Source of the DNA: Endozoicomonas sp. Mp262
GTDB taxonomy: Bacteria; Pseudomonadota; Gammaproteobacteria; Pseudomonadales; Endozoicomonadaceae
DNA: 64,000 nt
Assembly (NCBI RefSeq): GCF_025643335.1
Contig: NZ_CP092489.1
Location: 1,592,001-1,656,000 of the forward strand
Direction of reading: 5' to 3'
This document shows, piece after piece, positions 8,080 to 22,369 of the stretch (within the stretch, counting starts at the first letter, position 1; each line of letters opens with the position of its first letter). The position numbers were made by a program, and so were the translations under genes. The notes below the pieces were generated by a model that was not told the origin of the DNA, did not search any database, and saw nothing but the letters and a program-made list of their open reading frames with translations.

Positions 8080-8697
8080 CCGTTGTATGAGCTATAACGC
8101 TTTTTGATGTGATTTCAGGGCTATTACCTGTATACATTCAACAGGCGCTACAAATTTATGCTGTTGTTTAGGCGCTAAAGCCCATACAGCGGTATATGCT
8201 GTGTAGCCCGGGTCCTTTTTTAAGGGCTGTTTGGAAAGTAGTGACTGCTGCATGGCAGTCTGTTTTTAAATGGCCTTCGGGACTTGGGCGACAACTGCAA
8301 TCTGATATGCGATGTACGGATTGCTTTCTGGCCTGAATTATTTTCAGGGCAGGAGGGTATCGCTGATACCGCATAGTCTGGCAGAGAACTGTTGTCTCTG
8401 CCAGGGAAAGCTCCCGAGGGATCTATCCGGGAATGGCGTCCGAATAGGAACGGCAGAAAATTGAGAATAAAAACCGGTTTGCGAGACGAATAGCGAGCTA
8501 TTTACTGGGAAACAAGCGGTTTTTTAAGTCAGTTTACTGTCACCACAGCAGGATCGTCTATTTCTGGATGGATTCCAGAGGGAGCCTTTGAAGCATCGAA
8601 ATATTTGGTTATTGATAGGGGGCCACCCGCCCTCAATACTTGATGGCCAGACCAGGGGGTCTGTTGCTCAATCAGGTGACCAAGCTGGGGAACGCTG
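8080..8697 (+). promoter_or_regulatory. Long gene-free leader of rpoB with several hairpins
   Basis: About 620 bases without a supportable gene. Hairpins seen: GACTGC/GCAGTC at 8243-8260 followed by TGTTTTT; GGTATC/GATACC at 8355-8369; CTGGCAGAGA/TCTCTGCCAG at 8378-8404 (perfect 10 bp); and AAAAACCG near 8468 with CGGTTTTTT near 8517. Such structures fit RNase III processing or further attenuation, as known between rplL and rpoB in E. coli, but this spacer is about twice as long. Confidence 0.55.
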
Positions 8698-11600
8698 ATG
8701 GCATACTCGTATACAGAGAAAAAACGTATCAGGAAGGACTTCGGCAAACTGCCGCATGTCATGAACGTGCCGTACCTTCTCGCTATTCAGCTTGATTCGT
8801 ACCACAAGCTGTTGCAATCAGGCAAAGAGCCCGCTGCACGGGAAGATATCGGGCTGCACGCCGCATTCAAGTCCGTATTTCCAATTGTCAGCTATTCTGG
8901 CAATGCTGCCCTGGAGTACGTAAGTTACAGGCTGGGCACTCCTGCCTTTGATGTCAAGGAATGTCAGCTTCGGGGCGTGACTTACGCAGTACCACTGCGG
9001 GTCAAAGTACGCCTCATTATCTACGACAAAGACTCCGCAAACAAGGCAATTAAGGATATTAAGGAACAGGAAGTTTACATGGGCGAAATTCCGCTCATGA
9101 CTGAGAATGGTACTTTTGTAATCAATGGTACCGAGCGTGTCATCGTATCTCAGTTACACCGCTCTCCAGGTGTGTTCTTTGATAATGACCGAGGCAAGAC
9201 ACACTCCTCTGGTAAGCTGCTCTATTCTGCCCGGGTTATTCCTTACCGTGGCTCCTGGCTGGATTTCGAGTTCGATCCTAAAGACCTGCTTTACGTTCGT
9301 ATTGACCGTCGTCGCAAGCTGCCGGCCACCATTTTGCTGCGTGCAATCGGGATGAGTAACGAAGAGATTCTGGATAATTTCTTCGATACCGTAGGCTTTG
9401 AGCTGGGTATCGAGAATGTTAGTACTGAACTGGTTCCAGAGCGCCTACGTGGTGAGGCGGCCAGCTTTGATATCAAGGATGGCGAAGGCAATATCATTGT
9501 TGAGCAAGGTCGTCGTGTTACCGCACGCCATATTCGCCAGCTGCAAAAAGCCAATATTGAACGGCTGGAAGCACCTGTTGAATATGTTTATGGCCGTGTT
9601 CTGGCAAAAACTGTTGTCCACAAGTCAACGGGCGAAATCGTCGCTGAGTGTAATACTGAAATTACGCCGGAACTGTACGAAAAGCTGCTGGCTTCCAGTA
9701 TCAAGTCTGTTGAGACGCTCTACGTTAATGAGCTGGATTGCGGATCTTATATTTCTGACACCCTGCGTTCAGATACTACTACCAACAGGCTTGAAGCCCT
9801 GGTGGAAATCTACCGCATGATGCGTCCTGGTGAGCCACCTACCCAGGAAGCTGCAGAGACCCTGTTCCAGAACCTGTTCTTCTCCACTGAGCGCTATGAC
9901 TTGTCTGGAGTGGGACGGATGAAGTTTAACCGTCGCCTGGGTCGTGAAGAAGATACCGGCTCCGGTGTACTGGATAATGCGGATATCGTTGATGTTCTGA
10001 GGACACTGGTTAGCATCCGTAACGGCATCGGTGTCTGTGATGATATCGACCACCTGGGTAACCGTCGTGTACGTTCTGTGGGCGAAATGGCTGAAAACCA
10101 GTTCCGGGTTGGTCTGGTACGTGTAGAGCGTGCGGTCAAAGAGCGTCTGAACCTGGCTGAATCCGAAGGCCTGATGCCTCAGGATCTGATCAATGCCAAG
10201 CCAGTGGCTGCGGCCATTAAAGAATTCTTTGGCTCCAGTCAGCTGTCCCAGTTCATGGATCAGAACAACCCATTGTCCGAGATTACACACAAGCGTCGTG
10301 TGTCTGCGCTTGGACCGGGTGGTTTGACCCGTGAACGTGCCGGCTTCGAAGTGCGAGACGTACACCCAACCCATTACGGTCGAGTGTGTCCAATCGAGAC
10401 CCCTGAAGGTCCGAACATCGGTCTGATCAACTCCCTGGCGGCTTATGCCCGCACTAACGATTACGGCTTCCTTGAGTCCCCGTACCGTAAGGTGGTTGAT
10501 GGCAAGGTAACAGATGAAATCAGCTATCTGTCTGCCATTGAGGAAGGTGAGTTTGTTATCGCCCAGGCCTCTGCTGCCATTGATAAAGATAACAACCTGA
10601 CCGATGAGCTGGTTAACGTTCGTCACCGTAACGAATTTACCCTGATGGCTCCGGATAAAGTCCAGTACATGGACGTATCCACCAAGCAGGTTGTGTCTGT
10701 AGCGGCCTCCCTGATTCCATTCCTGGAGCACGATGATGCGAACCGGGCCTTGATGGGATCTAACATGCAGCGTCAGGCTGTGCCAACTCTCCGTGCGGAA
10801 AAACCTCTGGTGGGTACCGGTATGGAGCGTAATGTGGCATCGGACTCCGGTGTCTGTGTGGTGGCACGCCGTGGTGGTCTGGTGGATGCCGTAGACGCCA
10901 GCCGTGTGGTTATCCGTGTTAATGATGCGGAAGTTCAGCCAGGCGAAGCCGGTGTTGATATTTATAACCTGACCAAGTACACCCGCTCTAACCAAAACAC
11001 CTGTATTAACCAGCGCTCCCTGGTGAAGCCGGGTGATATCGTTTCCAGTGGTGATATTCTGGCGGATGGTCCTTCTGTGGATCTGGGTGAACTGGCACTT
11101 GGCCAGAACATGCGTATAGCCTTCATGCCCTGGAATGGCTATAACTTTGAGGACTCCATGCTGGTTTCCGAGCGTGTGGTTCAGGAAGACCGCTTTACCT
11201 CCATCCATATTCAGGAACTGACCTGTGTTGCCCGTGATACCAAACTGGGGCCAGAGGAAATCAGTGGTGACATCCCCAATGTGGGTGAATCTGCCCTGAA
11301 CAAGCTGGATGGTGCCGGTATCGTTTATGTGGGTGCGGAAGTGGTAGCCGGTGATATTCTGGTGGGCAAGGTGACACCTAAGGGTGAAACCCAGCTGACG
11401 CCGGAAGAAAAACTGCTGCGTGCCATCTTCGGTGAAAAAGCCTCTGACGTTAAGGACACCTCCCTGCGCGTGCCTACTGGTGTTAAGGGTACGGTTATTG
11501 ATGTACAGGTCTTTACCCGCGATGGCGTTGAAAAAGACACCCGTGCCCAGTCCATTGAAAAGGCACAGCTGGATGAGTACCGCAAGGATCTGAACGAAGA

Positions 11601-12774
11601 GTTCCGTATCGTTGAGGGAGACACCTTTGCCCGTCTGCGCGGAGCGCTGCGTGGCCAGCCTGTGGATCGTGGTCCGGGCCTGAAGAAAGGGGACGTGATT
11701 TCTGACGAGTTCCTGGATGGCCTGGAGCATGAACAGTGGTTCAGGCTGGCTATGTCCGATGAATCACTGAACGAAATGCTGGACCTGTCCCGCGAGCAGC
11801 TGAAAGAACGCCGTGCCCAGTTGGATGAGCGCTTCGAAGACAAGAAGAAGAAGCTGCAGACTGGCGATGACATGGCACCTGGTGTCCTGAAAATTGTCAA
11901 GGTTTACCTGGCCATCAAGCGTCGTATCCAGCCTGGTGACAAGATGGCGGGTCGTCATGGTAACAAGGGTGTTATCTCCCGCATTATGCCGGTTGAAGAT
12001 ATGCCTCATGATGAATATGGCCGTCCGGTGGATATCGTACTGAACCCTCTGGGTGTACCGTCCCGGATGAACGTTGGACAGATTCTTGAGACTCACCTGG
12101 GTGCTGCGGCCAAGGGGCTGGGTATCAAGATTAATGCCATGCTGGAAGCCCAGAAAGGAATTACCGAAATGCGTAAGTTCCTTGATGAGGTTTACAACGG
12201 CATTCCGGGACACCGGCCTGTTGAGCTTGAGCGCTTCTCTGATGAGGAGGTGATGGAGCTTGTGGGCAACCTCAAGGGTGGTGTGCCTATGGCAACATCC
12301 GTCTTTGATGGTGCCAAGGAAGCTGAAATCAAGCGTCTGCTAAGACTGGCAGATCTGAGTGATAGCGGACAGGTTAACCTCTATGATGGCCGTACAGGTG
12401 ATAAGTTTGATCGTCCGGTAACTGTTGGCTACATGTACATGCTGAAGTTGAACCACCTGGTTGACGACAAGATGCATGCCCGTTCCACCGGTTCTTACTC
12501 TCTGGTTACCCAGCAGCCTCTGGGTGGTAAGGCTCAATTCGGTGGTCAGCGTTTCGGTGAGATGGAGGTCTGGGCTCTGGAAGCTTATGGCGCTGCCTAC
12601 ACCCTGCAGGAAATGCTGACAGTGAAGTCCGATGATGTGGCAGGTCGTACCAAAATGTATAAAAACATTGTGGATGGCGATCACCGCATGGAAGCCGGGA
12701 TGCCGGAATCCTTCAACGTACTGCTGAAGGAAATCCGTTCCCTGGGTATTGATATCGAACTGGACACCGAATAA
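8698..12774 (+). CDS. rpoB: DNA-directed RNA polymerase subunit beta
   Basis: Beta subunit, 1358 residues (1342 in E. coli), forming one pincer of the polymerase and part of the active centre. The rifampicin-resistance region [20 protein letters not shown]...[10 protein letters not shown] has the wild-type (sensitive) residues at the usual positions. Later landmarks include [15 protein letters not shown], the [13 protein letters not shown] active-site segment and the C-terminal clamp part [14 protein letters not shown]. rpoC follows after 72 bases. Codon use is strongly biased, as for highly expressed genes. Confidence 0.99.
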   Translation: MAYSYTEKKRIRKDFGKLPHVMNVPYLLAIQLDSYHKLLQSGKEPAAREDIGLHAAFKSVFPIVSYSGNAALEYVSYRLGTPAFDVKECQLRGVTYAVPLRVKVRLIIYDKDSANKAIKDIKEQEVYMGEIPLMTENGTFVINGTERVIVSQLHRSPGVFFDNDRGKTHSSGKLLYSARVIPYRGSWLDFEFDPKDLLYVRIDRRRKLPATILLRAIGMSNEEILDNFFDTVGFELGIENVSTELVPERLRGEAASFDIKDGEGNIIVEQGRRVTARHIRQLQKANIERLEAPVEYVYGRVLAKTVVHKSTGEIVAECNTEITPELYEKLLASSIKSVETLYVNELDCGSYISDTLRSDTTTNRLEALVEIYRMMRPGEPPTQEAAETLFQNLFFSTERYDLSGVGRMKFNRRLGREEDTGSGVLDNADIVDVLRTLVSIRNGIGVCDDIDHLGNRRVRSVGEMAENQFRVGLVRVERAVKERLNLAESEGLMPQDLINAKPVAAAIKEFFGSSQLSQFMDQNNPLSEITHKRRVSALGPGGLTRERAGFEVRDVHPTHYGRVCPIETPEGPNIGLINSLAAYARTNDYGFLESPYRKVVDGKVTDEISYLSAIEEGEFVIAQASAAIDKDNNLTDELVNVRHRNEFTLMAPDKVQYMDVSTKQVVSVAASLIPFLEHDDANRALMGSNMQRQAVPTLRAEKPLVGTGMERNVASDSGVCVVARRGGLVDAVDASRVVIRVNDAEVQPGEAGVDIYNLTKYTRSNQNTCINQRSLVKPGDIVSSGDILADGPSVDLGELALGQNMRIAFMPWNGYNFEDSMLVSERVVQEDRFTSIHIQELTCVARDTKLGPEEISGDIPNVGESALNKLDGAGIVYVGAEVVAGDILVGKVTPKGETQLTPEEKLLRAIFGEKASDVKDTSLRVPTGVKGTVIDVQVFTRDGVEKDTRAQSIEKAQLDEYRKDLNEEFRIVEGDTFARLRGALRGQPVDRGPGLKKGDVISDEFLDGLEHEQWFRLAMSDESLNEMLDLSREQLKERRAQLDERFEDKKKKLQTGDDMAPGVLKIVKVYLAIKRRIQPGDKMAGRHGNKGVISRIMPVEDMPHDEYGRPVDIVLNPLGVPSRMNVGQILETHLGAAAKGLGIKINAMLEAQKGITEMRKFLDEVYNGIPGHRPVELERFSDEEVMELVGNLKGGVPMATSVFDGAKEAEIKRLLRLADLSDSGQVNLYDGRTGDKFDRPVTVGYMYMLKLNHLVDDKMHARSTGSYSLVTQQPLGGKAQFGGQRFGEMEVWALEAYGAAYTLQEMLTVKSDDVAGRTKMYKNIVDGDHRMEAGMPESFNVLLKEIRSLGIDIELDTE

Positions 12775-12846
12775 CGAAAGCGTGTAGCGGAGGCAGTCTC
12801 TAATATAGATTTTGGGGACTGCCTTGCACCGTGAGGAGATACGATC

Positions 12847-17058
<4,212 letters not shown>

Positions 17059-17087
17059 GAGATCTTTGCTGAAAAGCTGTTAACCTG

Positions 17088-17117
17088 AAAAGGCTGCCTT
17101 GGGCAGCCTTTTTTTGT
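17088..17117 (+). terminator. Terminator after rpoC
   Basis: AAGGCTGCC and GGCAGCCTT pair perfectly around a 3-4 base loop and are followed by seven T residues. It ends the rplJL-rpoBC transcript. Confidence 0.93.
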
Positions 17118-17129
17118 TGTTGAGGAATA

Positions 17130-18731
17130 ATGATGAAGTCAATGGTATCTCCCGCTCAGGGAGAAGTGATGGCGTTAATAATGGAAAGCTTACAGGATGA
17201 AGTGTGGCTTTCCACAGGCAGGCCAGCAGAATGCTGGAAAGTGCTCAATGACTTTGACACGCTGGATGCCTTGTTAAGTATAGTGCTGGTGTCTGGTTTA
17301 CCCGATGAGCCAGAATTGGTGGAGCTGTTAGGGGATATGGTTGACTTTGGGTTCAATGGTCTAATGGTCAGGGTTCGCCAGAATGATGAAGATGCCATCG
17401 AGTATTTGAAAGACCTTGAGCAAAACATTATGGCTGCCGCTGATGCGGGAGCATTGCAGCCTGAAGGTCTGGCAATGATACAGAAGCGGCTGGGCGAATA
17501 TCGTCGCCTGCTGTCTGAGGAATTTATTCACTGTATTCAGAGCTTGGAAACCGAGCAAGCTGCCAGAGACAGGGAGGACGAGGAAGAAATTATTTCCAGC
17601 CCAGAGCAAATGCAGGAATTCTTATCCGAGATGGTTGTGGGTTGTCCCAGTGAGTTTGAGTTTCAGGATGCCTTGCAATCTCAATTAGGGCTGATACCTG
17701 CTGAAGGACTGGGCGTGGTAGCGCAGATGCTTCTTACCTCCGATGAAGTCATGCTAAAAGACGTTGTTCCCCTGATGTTGCTCAACCAGGATGTGGTTTC
17801 AGCAAATCAGGTGGCTCGGGTACTGGCAGAATATCCACAAAGTGTCACAGGCAAGTCTCTCAGCAGAATGATTCGTATCAGAAACTGGTTGTCACCGGAA
17901 ACCAGAACGTGGGTAGATCGAGCTATACAAAAGGCCAAAAAGAAGGGCGTTGTAATGGAGCAAGCTTCTCCCTGCCAGCTAATCAAACTGTTAGCCTGCC
18001 CACTGGACGGCTCTGGTGCCCAAGGGGTGATGGCATTATTTAAAAATGGCAGGGATTTCCACCTTGGCGGTTTTGTATTGAAAGAAAATGTAGGCATTGT
18101 CGATGCCTTCTGTTCCCCTCCTGCATCCAGGAAAGATCTTGAGGGTAATATGAAAATGGCGGCTGAGCAGGTGTTTTCAAAAACTGTTGATGCGCAATGG
18201 CTGGAACAACAGTTACCTCATTTTCTGGCGTTAAGTATGGAGTCTGGCCACTTGGCGGAACCTGCGGTTATCCAGGTGATGGAATGGCTGGGCATTGAGC
18301 AATGGAACCCTGAAAAGCTCTGTTTCAGGCAAGCCCTATTGCCGCTATTGACCATGGACACAGCCGATCAGGCGGTGATCAACAAGACCCTGAAAAACAG
18401 TGCCCGATTAGCTGACCGGAATTTTATGGGTTCATGGTTTGAATATGGCAGTGAGTTCAATAAGGCACTTGAAAATCTGCCATTAGAATCTCCCCGAAAA
18501 GCCCAGAGGCTGTTATGCCAACAGTATTTTGAACAGTATCGGGAACGCTGGTTTGAACGGATGGTAAGGCTGGCCCTGTGGGCAACCTATACGGGCAAAC
18601 AAAATACCGTATTGGCTCATGATTGTGCGGTGATTGCCCATTTAATCAATACCGGTTCTGCCCTGGAAGATATTCCGTTGCTATTCAAACTGGCGGGCTA
18701 TTCCATTGATCAATGTTTTGAGCCGCTTTAA
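17130..18731 (+). CDS. Uncharacterised 533-residue protein
   Basis: I do not recognise this protein. It is soluble, mostly helical-looking and rich in acidic residues and Leu, with no signal peptide or membrane segment. An acidic run (about 150-158, REDEEEII) separates two parts; the C-terminal half (about 280-533) contains repeated helix-like stretches. It is the first gene of a tight group: the nuclease gene starts five bases after its stop, and tlyA begins one base after that, so the three are probably one transcript. Codon use is less biased than in rpoBC. Start at ATG 17130 or the adjacent ATG 17133. Confidence 0.8.
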   Translation: MMKSMVSPAQGEVMALIMESLQDEVWLSTGRPAECWKVLNDFDTLDALLSIVLVSGLPDEPELVELLGDMVDFGFNGLMVRVRQNDEDAIEYLKDLEQNIMAAADAGALQPEGLAMIQKRLGEYRRLLSEEFIHCIQSLETEQAARDREDEEEIISSPEQMQEFLSEMVVGCPSEFEFQDALQSQLGLIPAEGLGVVAQMLLTSDEVMLKDVVPLMLLNQDVVSANQVARVLAEYPQSVTGKSLSRMIRIRNWLSPETRTWVDRAIQKAKKKGVVMEQASPCQLIKLLACPLDGSGAQGVMALFKNGRDFHLGGFVLKENVGIVDAFCSPPASRKDLEGNMKMAAEQVFSKTVDAQWLEQQLPHFLALSMESGHLAEPAVIQVMEWLGIEQWNPEKLCFRQALLPLLTMDTADQAVINKTLKNSARLADRNFMGSWFEYGSEFNKALENLPLESPRKAQRLLCQQYFEQYRERWFERMVRLALWATYTGKQNTVLAHDCAVIAHLINTGSALEDIPLLFKLAGYSIDQCFEPL

Positions 18732-18736
18732 CTCCA

Positions 18737-19396
18737 ATGCATGTGATAGCCGATGATCGGGAACGTGGCTCAGGTATCTCCACTTATTTGCAAGAAGCGG
18801 GTATTGAGGTCACTGAAAAACGCCTGTCTGTGGGGGACTATCTGGTCAATGACAGCTTGCTGGTTGAGAGGAAAACCCTGACGGATCTTGCAGCGTCTAT
18901 CATCGACAGTCGGCTATTTTGCCAGTGCTCCCGTTTGGGAAAGTCTCGCTATAAACCGGCTTTGCTGCTGGAAGGCCGGAGTGGTGATTTTAAAAGACAG
19001 GGAGTCAGCAGGCGCTCGATACAAGGCGCACTGGTGACGGTAAGCCTGTTTATGAACATTCCCATAATCCGGTCTGCCAGCCCCCTGGAGTCGGCATTTT
19101 TGTTGAAAACCATAGCGGGGCAGCATGCCCAGTTGTTGCAGTTTGGCGGATCGATCAAGCACCATTATCCGGCTCGGCGACCCAAGGGAAAATACCGTAC
19201 CCAGTTACAGTTGCTGCAAAGTTTGCCGGGTATTGGCGTTGAACGGGCACAGGCCCTGCTAAAACAGTTTGGCAATGTGGAGAAAGCATTGCTGGCGAAC
19301 GAAGAAGAGCTGTCCGGTATTCATGGTATTGGTCGGAAAACGGCTAAAAAAATACGATGGGTACTTGAGGAGAGTAAAGGTAAATACCGTTTGTAA
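18737..19396 (+). CDS. ERCC4/XPF-type nuclease with helix-hairpin-helix domain
   Basis: A 219-residue protein with the layout of an archaeal XPF nuclease half. The catalytic signature is complete: DDRE (6-9), GDY (33-35), VERKTLTDL (ERK at 44-46) and SIIDSRLFCQ (54-63). A helix-hairpin-helix pair follows at about 158-215 (SLPGIGVERAQALLKQFG and GIHGIGRKTAKKIR). This family cuts branched or flap DNA next to duplexes. ERCC4-fold nucleases with this architecture are unusual in bacteria. It is sandwiched between the unknown 533-residue protein and tlyA with almost no spacing. A repair or recombination role is inferred. Confidence 0.85.
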   Translation: MHVIADDRERGSGISTYLQEAGIEVTEKRLSVGDYLVNDSLLVERKTLTDLAASIIDSRLFCQCSRLGKSRYKPALLLEGRSGDFKRQGVSRRSIQGALVTVSLFMNIPIIRSASPLESAFLLKTIAGQHAQLLQFGGSIKHHYPARRPKGKYRTQLQLLQSLPGIGVERAQALLKQFGNVEKALLANEEELSGIHGIGRKTAKKIRWVLEESKGKYRL

Positions 19397-19397
19397 T

Positions 19398-20156
19398 ATG
19401 GAAAGAATTGATCGTTTACTGGTGGAGCAAGGACTGGTTCCCTCCAGGGCCCGAGCCCAGAAGTTAATTACTGAGGGCCGGGTAAAAGTTAAGGTGAAGG
19501 GTGAGTGGGAGGCGCCTAAAAAGACAGGGCAAAAATACCCCTATGCTGTTGATATTCATATTGAGTTCAATGATGACGACCGCTTTGCCTCGCGGGGTGG
19601 TGTAAAGCTCGCTGGTGCCTTGGCGTTTGCCGGGATAGATGTAAGCGGACTGAATGTACTGGATGTTGGTCAATCCACAGGAGGGTTTACTGATTGCGTA
19701 CTGCAAGCGGGAGCAGGCAAAGTGGTTGGCGTTGAAGTGGGTCATGACCAGCTGGTGCCGTCTTTAAGGGAAGATAAGCGGGTGGTTTGTCTGGAGGGAA
19801 TCAATGCCCGGGATTTGCCCCATGACCTGCTGTTGCAGCATATCGATGGTTATGGCTTTGACCTGGCAGTAATGGATGTGTCGTTTATCTCCCAGACCAA
19901 GATACTTCCCTCTCTGGCACCGGTTTTAAGAGAAGGCGGCCATCTGTTGAGCCTGGTGAAGCCCCAGTTTGAGGTGGGTCCTTCAGGACTTGGCAAAGGC
20001 GGCATTGTCAGAAATGAAAAGCTCTATCCAAAGGTTCAGAAGGATATTAGCGCGCTGTGCGAAAGCCTTGGCTTGAAGGTAAAGGCCTGGTTTGATAGCC
20101 CCATTAAAGGGGGGGATGGAAATAGGGAATTCTTTATCTGGGCTGTTAAAGCGTGA
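19398..20156 (+). CDS. tlyA: TlyA-family rRNA 2'-O-methyltransferase
   Basis: A 252-residue protein with an N-terminal S4 RNA-binding domain (MERIDRLLVEQGLVPSRARA) and a Rossmann methyltransferase domain with the SAM motif VLDVGQSTGGFTDCVLQ and a KPQFE segment. The family methylates ribose in 16S and 23S rRNA and was formerly called hemolysin A; it is not itself a toxin by sequence. The ATG at 19398 gives the conserved N-terminus and lies one base after the preceding stop, so translation is probably coupled. Confidence 0.9.
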   Translation: MERIDRLLVEQGLVPSRARAQKLITEGRVKVKVKGEWEAPKKTGQKYPYAVDIHIEFNDDDRFASRGGVKLAGALAFAGIDVSGLNVLDVGQSTGGFTDCVLQAGAGKVVGVEVGHDQLVPSLREDKRVVCLEGINARDLPHDLLLQHIDGYGFDLAVMDVSFISQTKILPSLAPVLREGGHLLSLVKPQFEVGPSGLGKGGIVRNEKLYPKVQKDISALCESLGLKVKAWFDSPIKGGDGNREFFIWAVKA

Positions 20157-20173
20157 ATGGTCGCGTCTGTTTA

Positions 20174-20208
20174 TGGGGCGCCGAAGGCGTCCCAGGATGT
20201 TTTTTCGC
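20174..20208 (+). terminator. Possible terminator after tlyA
   Basis: GGGGCGCC-GAA-GGCGTCCC forms an 8-bp stem with one G-T pair; a TTTTTT run follows after seven bases. The offset of the T run makes it only a probable terminator. Confidence 0.5.
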
Positions 20209-20396
20209 CCAGCTAATCACCCTTATAATGCGCTTGGAAAGTGCGATTGGTATAAGTAGGTCATAGTTTGGTTTCAAATAAACTGGATGTTCGGCCAGTA
20301 CGAGAAATCTACTTCTTGATCTAACGATCAGATAGCTATTGAATGATACATTTACTCTATTATAAAGAGAGTACTGGTCTTTAAATCCCTCTCCCT

Positions 20397-21445
20397 ATGA
20401 AGTACGTCACTACAATCACTGATGAAGCTGTTTTATTAACTTTGAAATTCGCCAAACACTACGGACCTCTGAGATGTATAAGGGAAAGAGCCCATAGCCT
20501 TTTATTGAGCAATCGTGGCTTTACCCTTGAGCAAATTGCCGAAATACTTGAAATTAGATATCAAACTGCTTCTCAGTGGATTGATGATTGGGAAGAATAT
20601 GGTATTCGTGCCTTGTACAAGGGGCATGGTGGCGGTAGGCCGTGCATATATGACGAATCCGAAGTGCAACGCATAAAAGAATTAGTGGCTGAAGAGCCTC
20701 GTCGCTTATCGTATGTCAAATCCAAGATCGAGGATGAAACCGGTAAATCTTCATCAAAAATTACTCTGGCAAACATTGTAAAAAAGCAGGGCTGGTTTAC
20801 AAAAGACTCCGTAAATCATGCAAACATAAACGGGACGAAGAGCAATTCCATGACTGTAAAACTGCTCTGAAAGATGCCCAGGAAGCCGAGAGCAAAGGGT
20901 TAATCAATTTATTTTATTTTGATGAGTCCGGCTTTACCCAGGAACCTTGTGTGCCATACGGTTGGCAGGAAAAAGGAAAGCAGCTCAGAATACCATCAGT
21001 CAAAAGTAAACGCATCAACGTACTGGGGTTTATGAACCGAAGCTGTGAGCTATTTCATTATCCTGTTGTGGGTTCAGTGAATAGCGATACGGTGATTGCG
21101 GCCTTTGATGACTTTGCAGAGAAAATGGCAGATGAAAAATACAGCTCAAATGATCGTTACACGGTAGTTATGGTGGATAATGCCAGCATTCACACCAGCA
21201 AAAAGTTTTGTGCCAGAATTGATGACTGGATGATTGAAAAGAAATTGCTGGTCTGCTTTCTGCCAACATATTCACCTGAGCTCAACCTGATTGAAATCCT
21301 GTGGAGGAAAATAAAGTATGAATGGCTCAACCTCTTGTCAATCAAGAGCTTTGCGGAATTTGAAAAAGAAGTTGAACGGGTGCTTTTTTCATTTGGAGAG
21401 GAGTATATGATCTCATTTTCTAATACTGTCCGACTGGATGGTTAA
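20397..21445 (+). CDS. IS630-type transposase, two frames joined by a -1 shift
   Basis: Frame A (20397-20870) encodes the N-terminal helix-turn-helix part (FTLEQIAEILEIRYQTASQW). Frame B, open well upstream of 20951 and ending at 21445, encodes the DDE domain: FYFDESGF, VMVDNASIHTSK and PTYSPELNLIEILWRKIK carry the catalytic D, D, E. Frame A reaches a stop after running out of phase, while reading the -1 frame from 20786 continues smoothly as AGLVYKRLRKSCKHKRDEEQ. The switch coincides with the slippery heptamer A AAA AAG at 20780-20786. The fused protein of about 349 residues is of normal length, so it is probably functional rather than broken. Confidence 0.85.
20780..20786 (+). promoter_or_regulatory. 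Slippery heptamer for -1 ribosomal frameshifting
   Basis: A AAA AAG in the correct phase of frame A (codons AAA and AAG at 20781-20786). This is the classical heptamer used by E. coli dnaX and many insertion sequences. Slipping one base back leads directly into the DDE frame. Confidence 0.75.
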
Positions 21446-21539
21446 ATTATTCGAAAGCAATCTATACACTACTTAAAAAGGTTTGTCCCTTGAATTCTCT
21501 GCTATGGTTTATTGACTAATAATAATCCGGAGATTCATT

Positions 21540-21797
21540 ATGTCGCTCGAGGCAAGGGTAGAGATACTGGAAGGTGGCGTGGAAGACCTGAAAAGTATTC
21601 AGGCTGGCTTAAAGGGAGCAATGGAGTTATTCATTAATAAGGTGGACAGGCTGGAGCTTGAGTTAAAAAAAGAAATGGCAGAGTTCAAGCTTGAGATACA
21701 TGAGCGACTGGACAGAATGAATAGCCATCAGAACAAACGGCTGGATAAACTGGAAGTGTTACTGACGACTATTCTGACACAGACCAAGCCTTCCTGA
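21540..21797 (+). CDS. Small coiled-coil protein, 85 residues
   Basis: Not recognised. The protein is almost entirely heptad-like (LEARVEILEGGVEDLKSIQ, VDRLELELKKEMAEFKLE, RLDKLEVLLTTILTQ), with many charged residues, suggesting a short homo-oligomeric coiled coil; no signal peptide. The ATG is preceded by CCGGAG at seven bases, and a terminator overlaps the stop codon, both supporting a real gene. Similar small coils occur widely as orphan genes in gammaproteobacteria. Confidence 0.65.
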   Translation: MSLEARVEILEGGVEDLKSIQAGLKGAMELFINKVDRLELELKKEMAEFKLEIHERLDRMNSHQNKRLDKLEVLLTTILTQTKPS

Positions 21798-21812
21798 GCG
21801 GAAGGCTTATTT
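21786..21812. terminator. Terminator overlapping the stop of the coiled-coil gene
   Basis: AAGCCTTCC (21786-21794) and GGAAGGCTT (21800-21808) form a perfect 9-bp stem; the TGA stop codon is in the loop. ATTTT follows, and the preceding sequence is A-poor, so it mainly serves the plus strand. Confidence 0.75.
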
Positions 21813-21900
21813 TGTAGTGATCTCTGTCCGTATGCTTTGCCTCGTGGAATAAGGGTGCTGCGCAGCCCCCGGAGTGTGGGAATTAGGTAGACTTGTTTAT

Positions 21901-22317
21901 TTAAGGCCCAAGCTTCCACAGGGTAATAGGTAGCTGATAATGGTCTTTCAGTTTTTGTATGCGATGCCAGTAAGTATGGTCGGAGTCACGCTGAAGGATT
22001 AACACAACGCCCGCTTTTTTGCCGGTAAGCATACTGTAGTCAAGTGACTGGCCAATGGCCTCAGACCACTTTCGTGCAAATTCCACTTCGATGGCATGTT
22101 CAGCAGTCAGGCAATCAACCCGACGACCGTCATTCAGTTTGAATTCTACCTGGCCGCCTTTGCCCTTGCACCAGACATCCTGATACCAGTGTTCTTTGGG
22201 TTTTGGGTAATAACTATTGGCAAGCAGGCAGGTTGAAAATAGACTGCTAAACATCGCAGTTATTACAGGAATGATCTGACCTGGAATGGTATGCATCCTT
22301 GCATGACTCCTGACCAT
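21901..22317 (-). CDS. Exported small protein with PD-(D/E)XK-like motifs
   Basis: A 138-residue protein with an N-terminal hydrophobic signal segment (GQIIPVITAMFSSLFSTCLLA) followed by a mature part of about 100 residues. Segment GRRVDCLTAEHAIEVEFARKW resembles the D...E-x-E...K arrangement of PD-(D/E)XK nucleases, with EAIGQSLDYSMLTGK as the usual helix after it; catalytic competence is not proven. A second start (MHTIPGQ) is at 22296. The predicted location is the periplasm or outside the cell. Homologues are annotated only as hypothetical as far as I recall. Confidence 0.65.
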   Translation of the reverse strand: MVRSHARMHTIPGQIIPVITAMFSSLFSTCLLANSYYPKPKEHWYQDVWCKGKGGQVEFKLNDGRRVDCLTAEHAIEVEFARKWSEAIGQSLDYSMLTGKKAGVVLILQRDSDHTYWHRIQKLKDHYQLPITLWKLGP

Positions 22318-22369
22318 AGGTATAAAGGGGCGTAATGGTCAGGCTATCCCTGATAGAAAGGCTTGGCAA

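Larger units (their letters stand above)
20330..21463 (+). mobile_element. IS630-family insertion sequence
   Basis: An element of about 1.13 kb holding one transposase reading unit. Imperfect terminal inverted repeats are visible: AGATAGCTATTGAATGAT (from 20330) against the complement of ATTATTCGAAAGCAATCT (to 21463), with 14 of 18 positions matching. The exact ends and the TA target duplication typical of IS630 are not certain from one copy. Confidence 0.7.

Noticed and set aside
8168..8374. 68-codon minus-strand frame in the rplL-rpoB spacer
   Set aside because: No ribosome-binding site and it crosses several hairpins of the leader.
9769..11730. 653-codon open frame antisense to rpoB
   Set aside because: It mirrors the codon bias of rpoB, has no ribosome-binding site and no family resemblance; rpoB on the plus strand is certain.
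20951..21445. IS630 transposase as a broken two-piece pseudogene
   Set aside because: The phase change coincides with a functional-type slippery heptamer and no residues appear to be lost.
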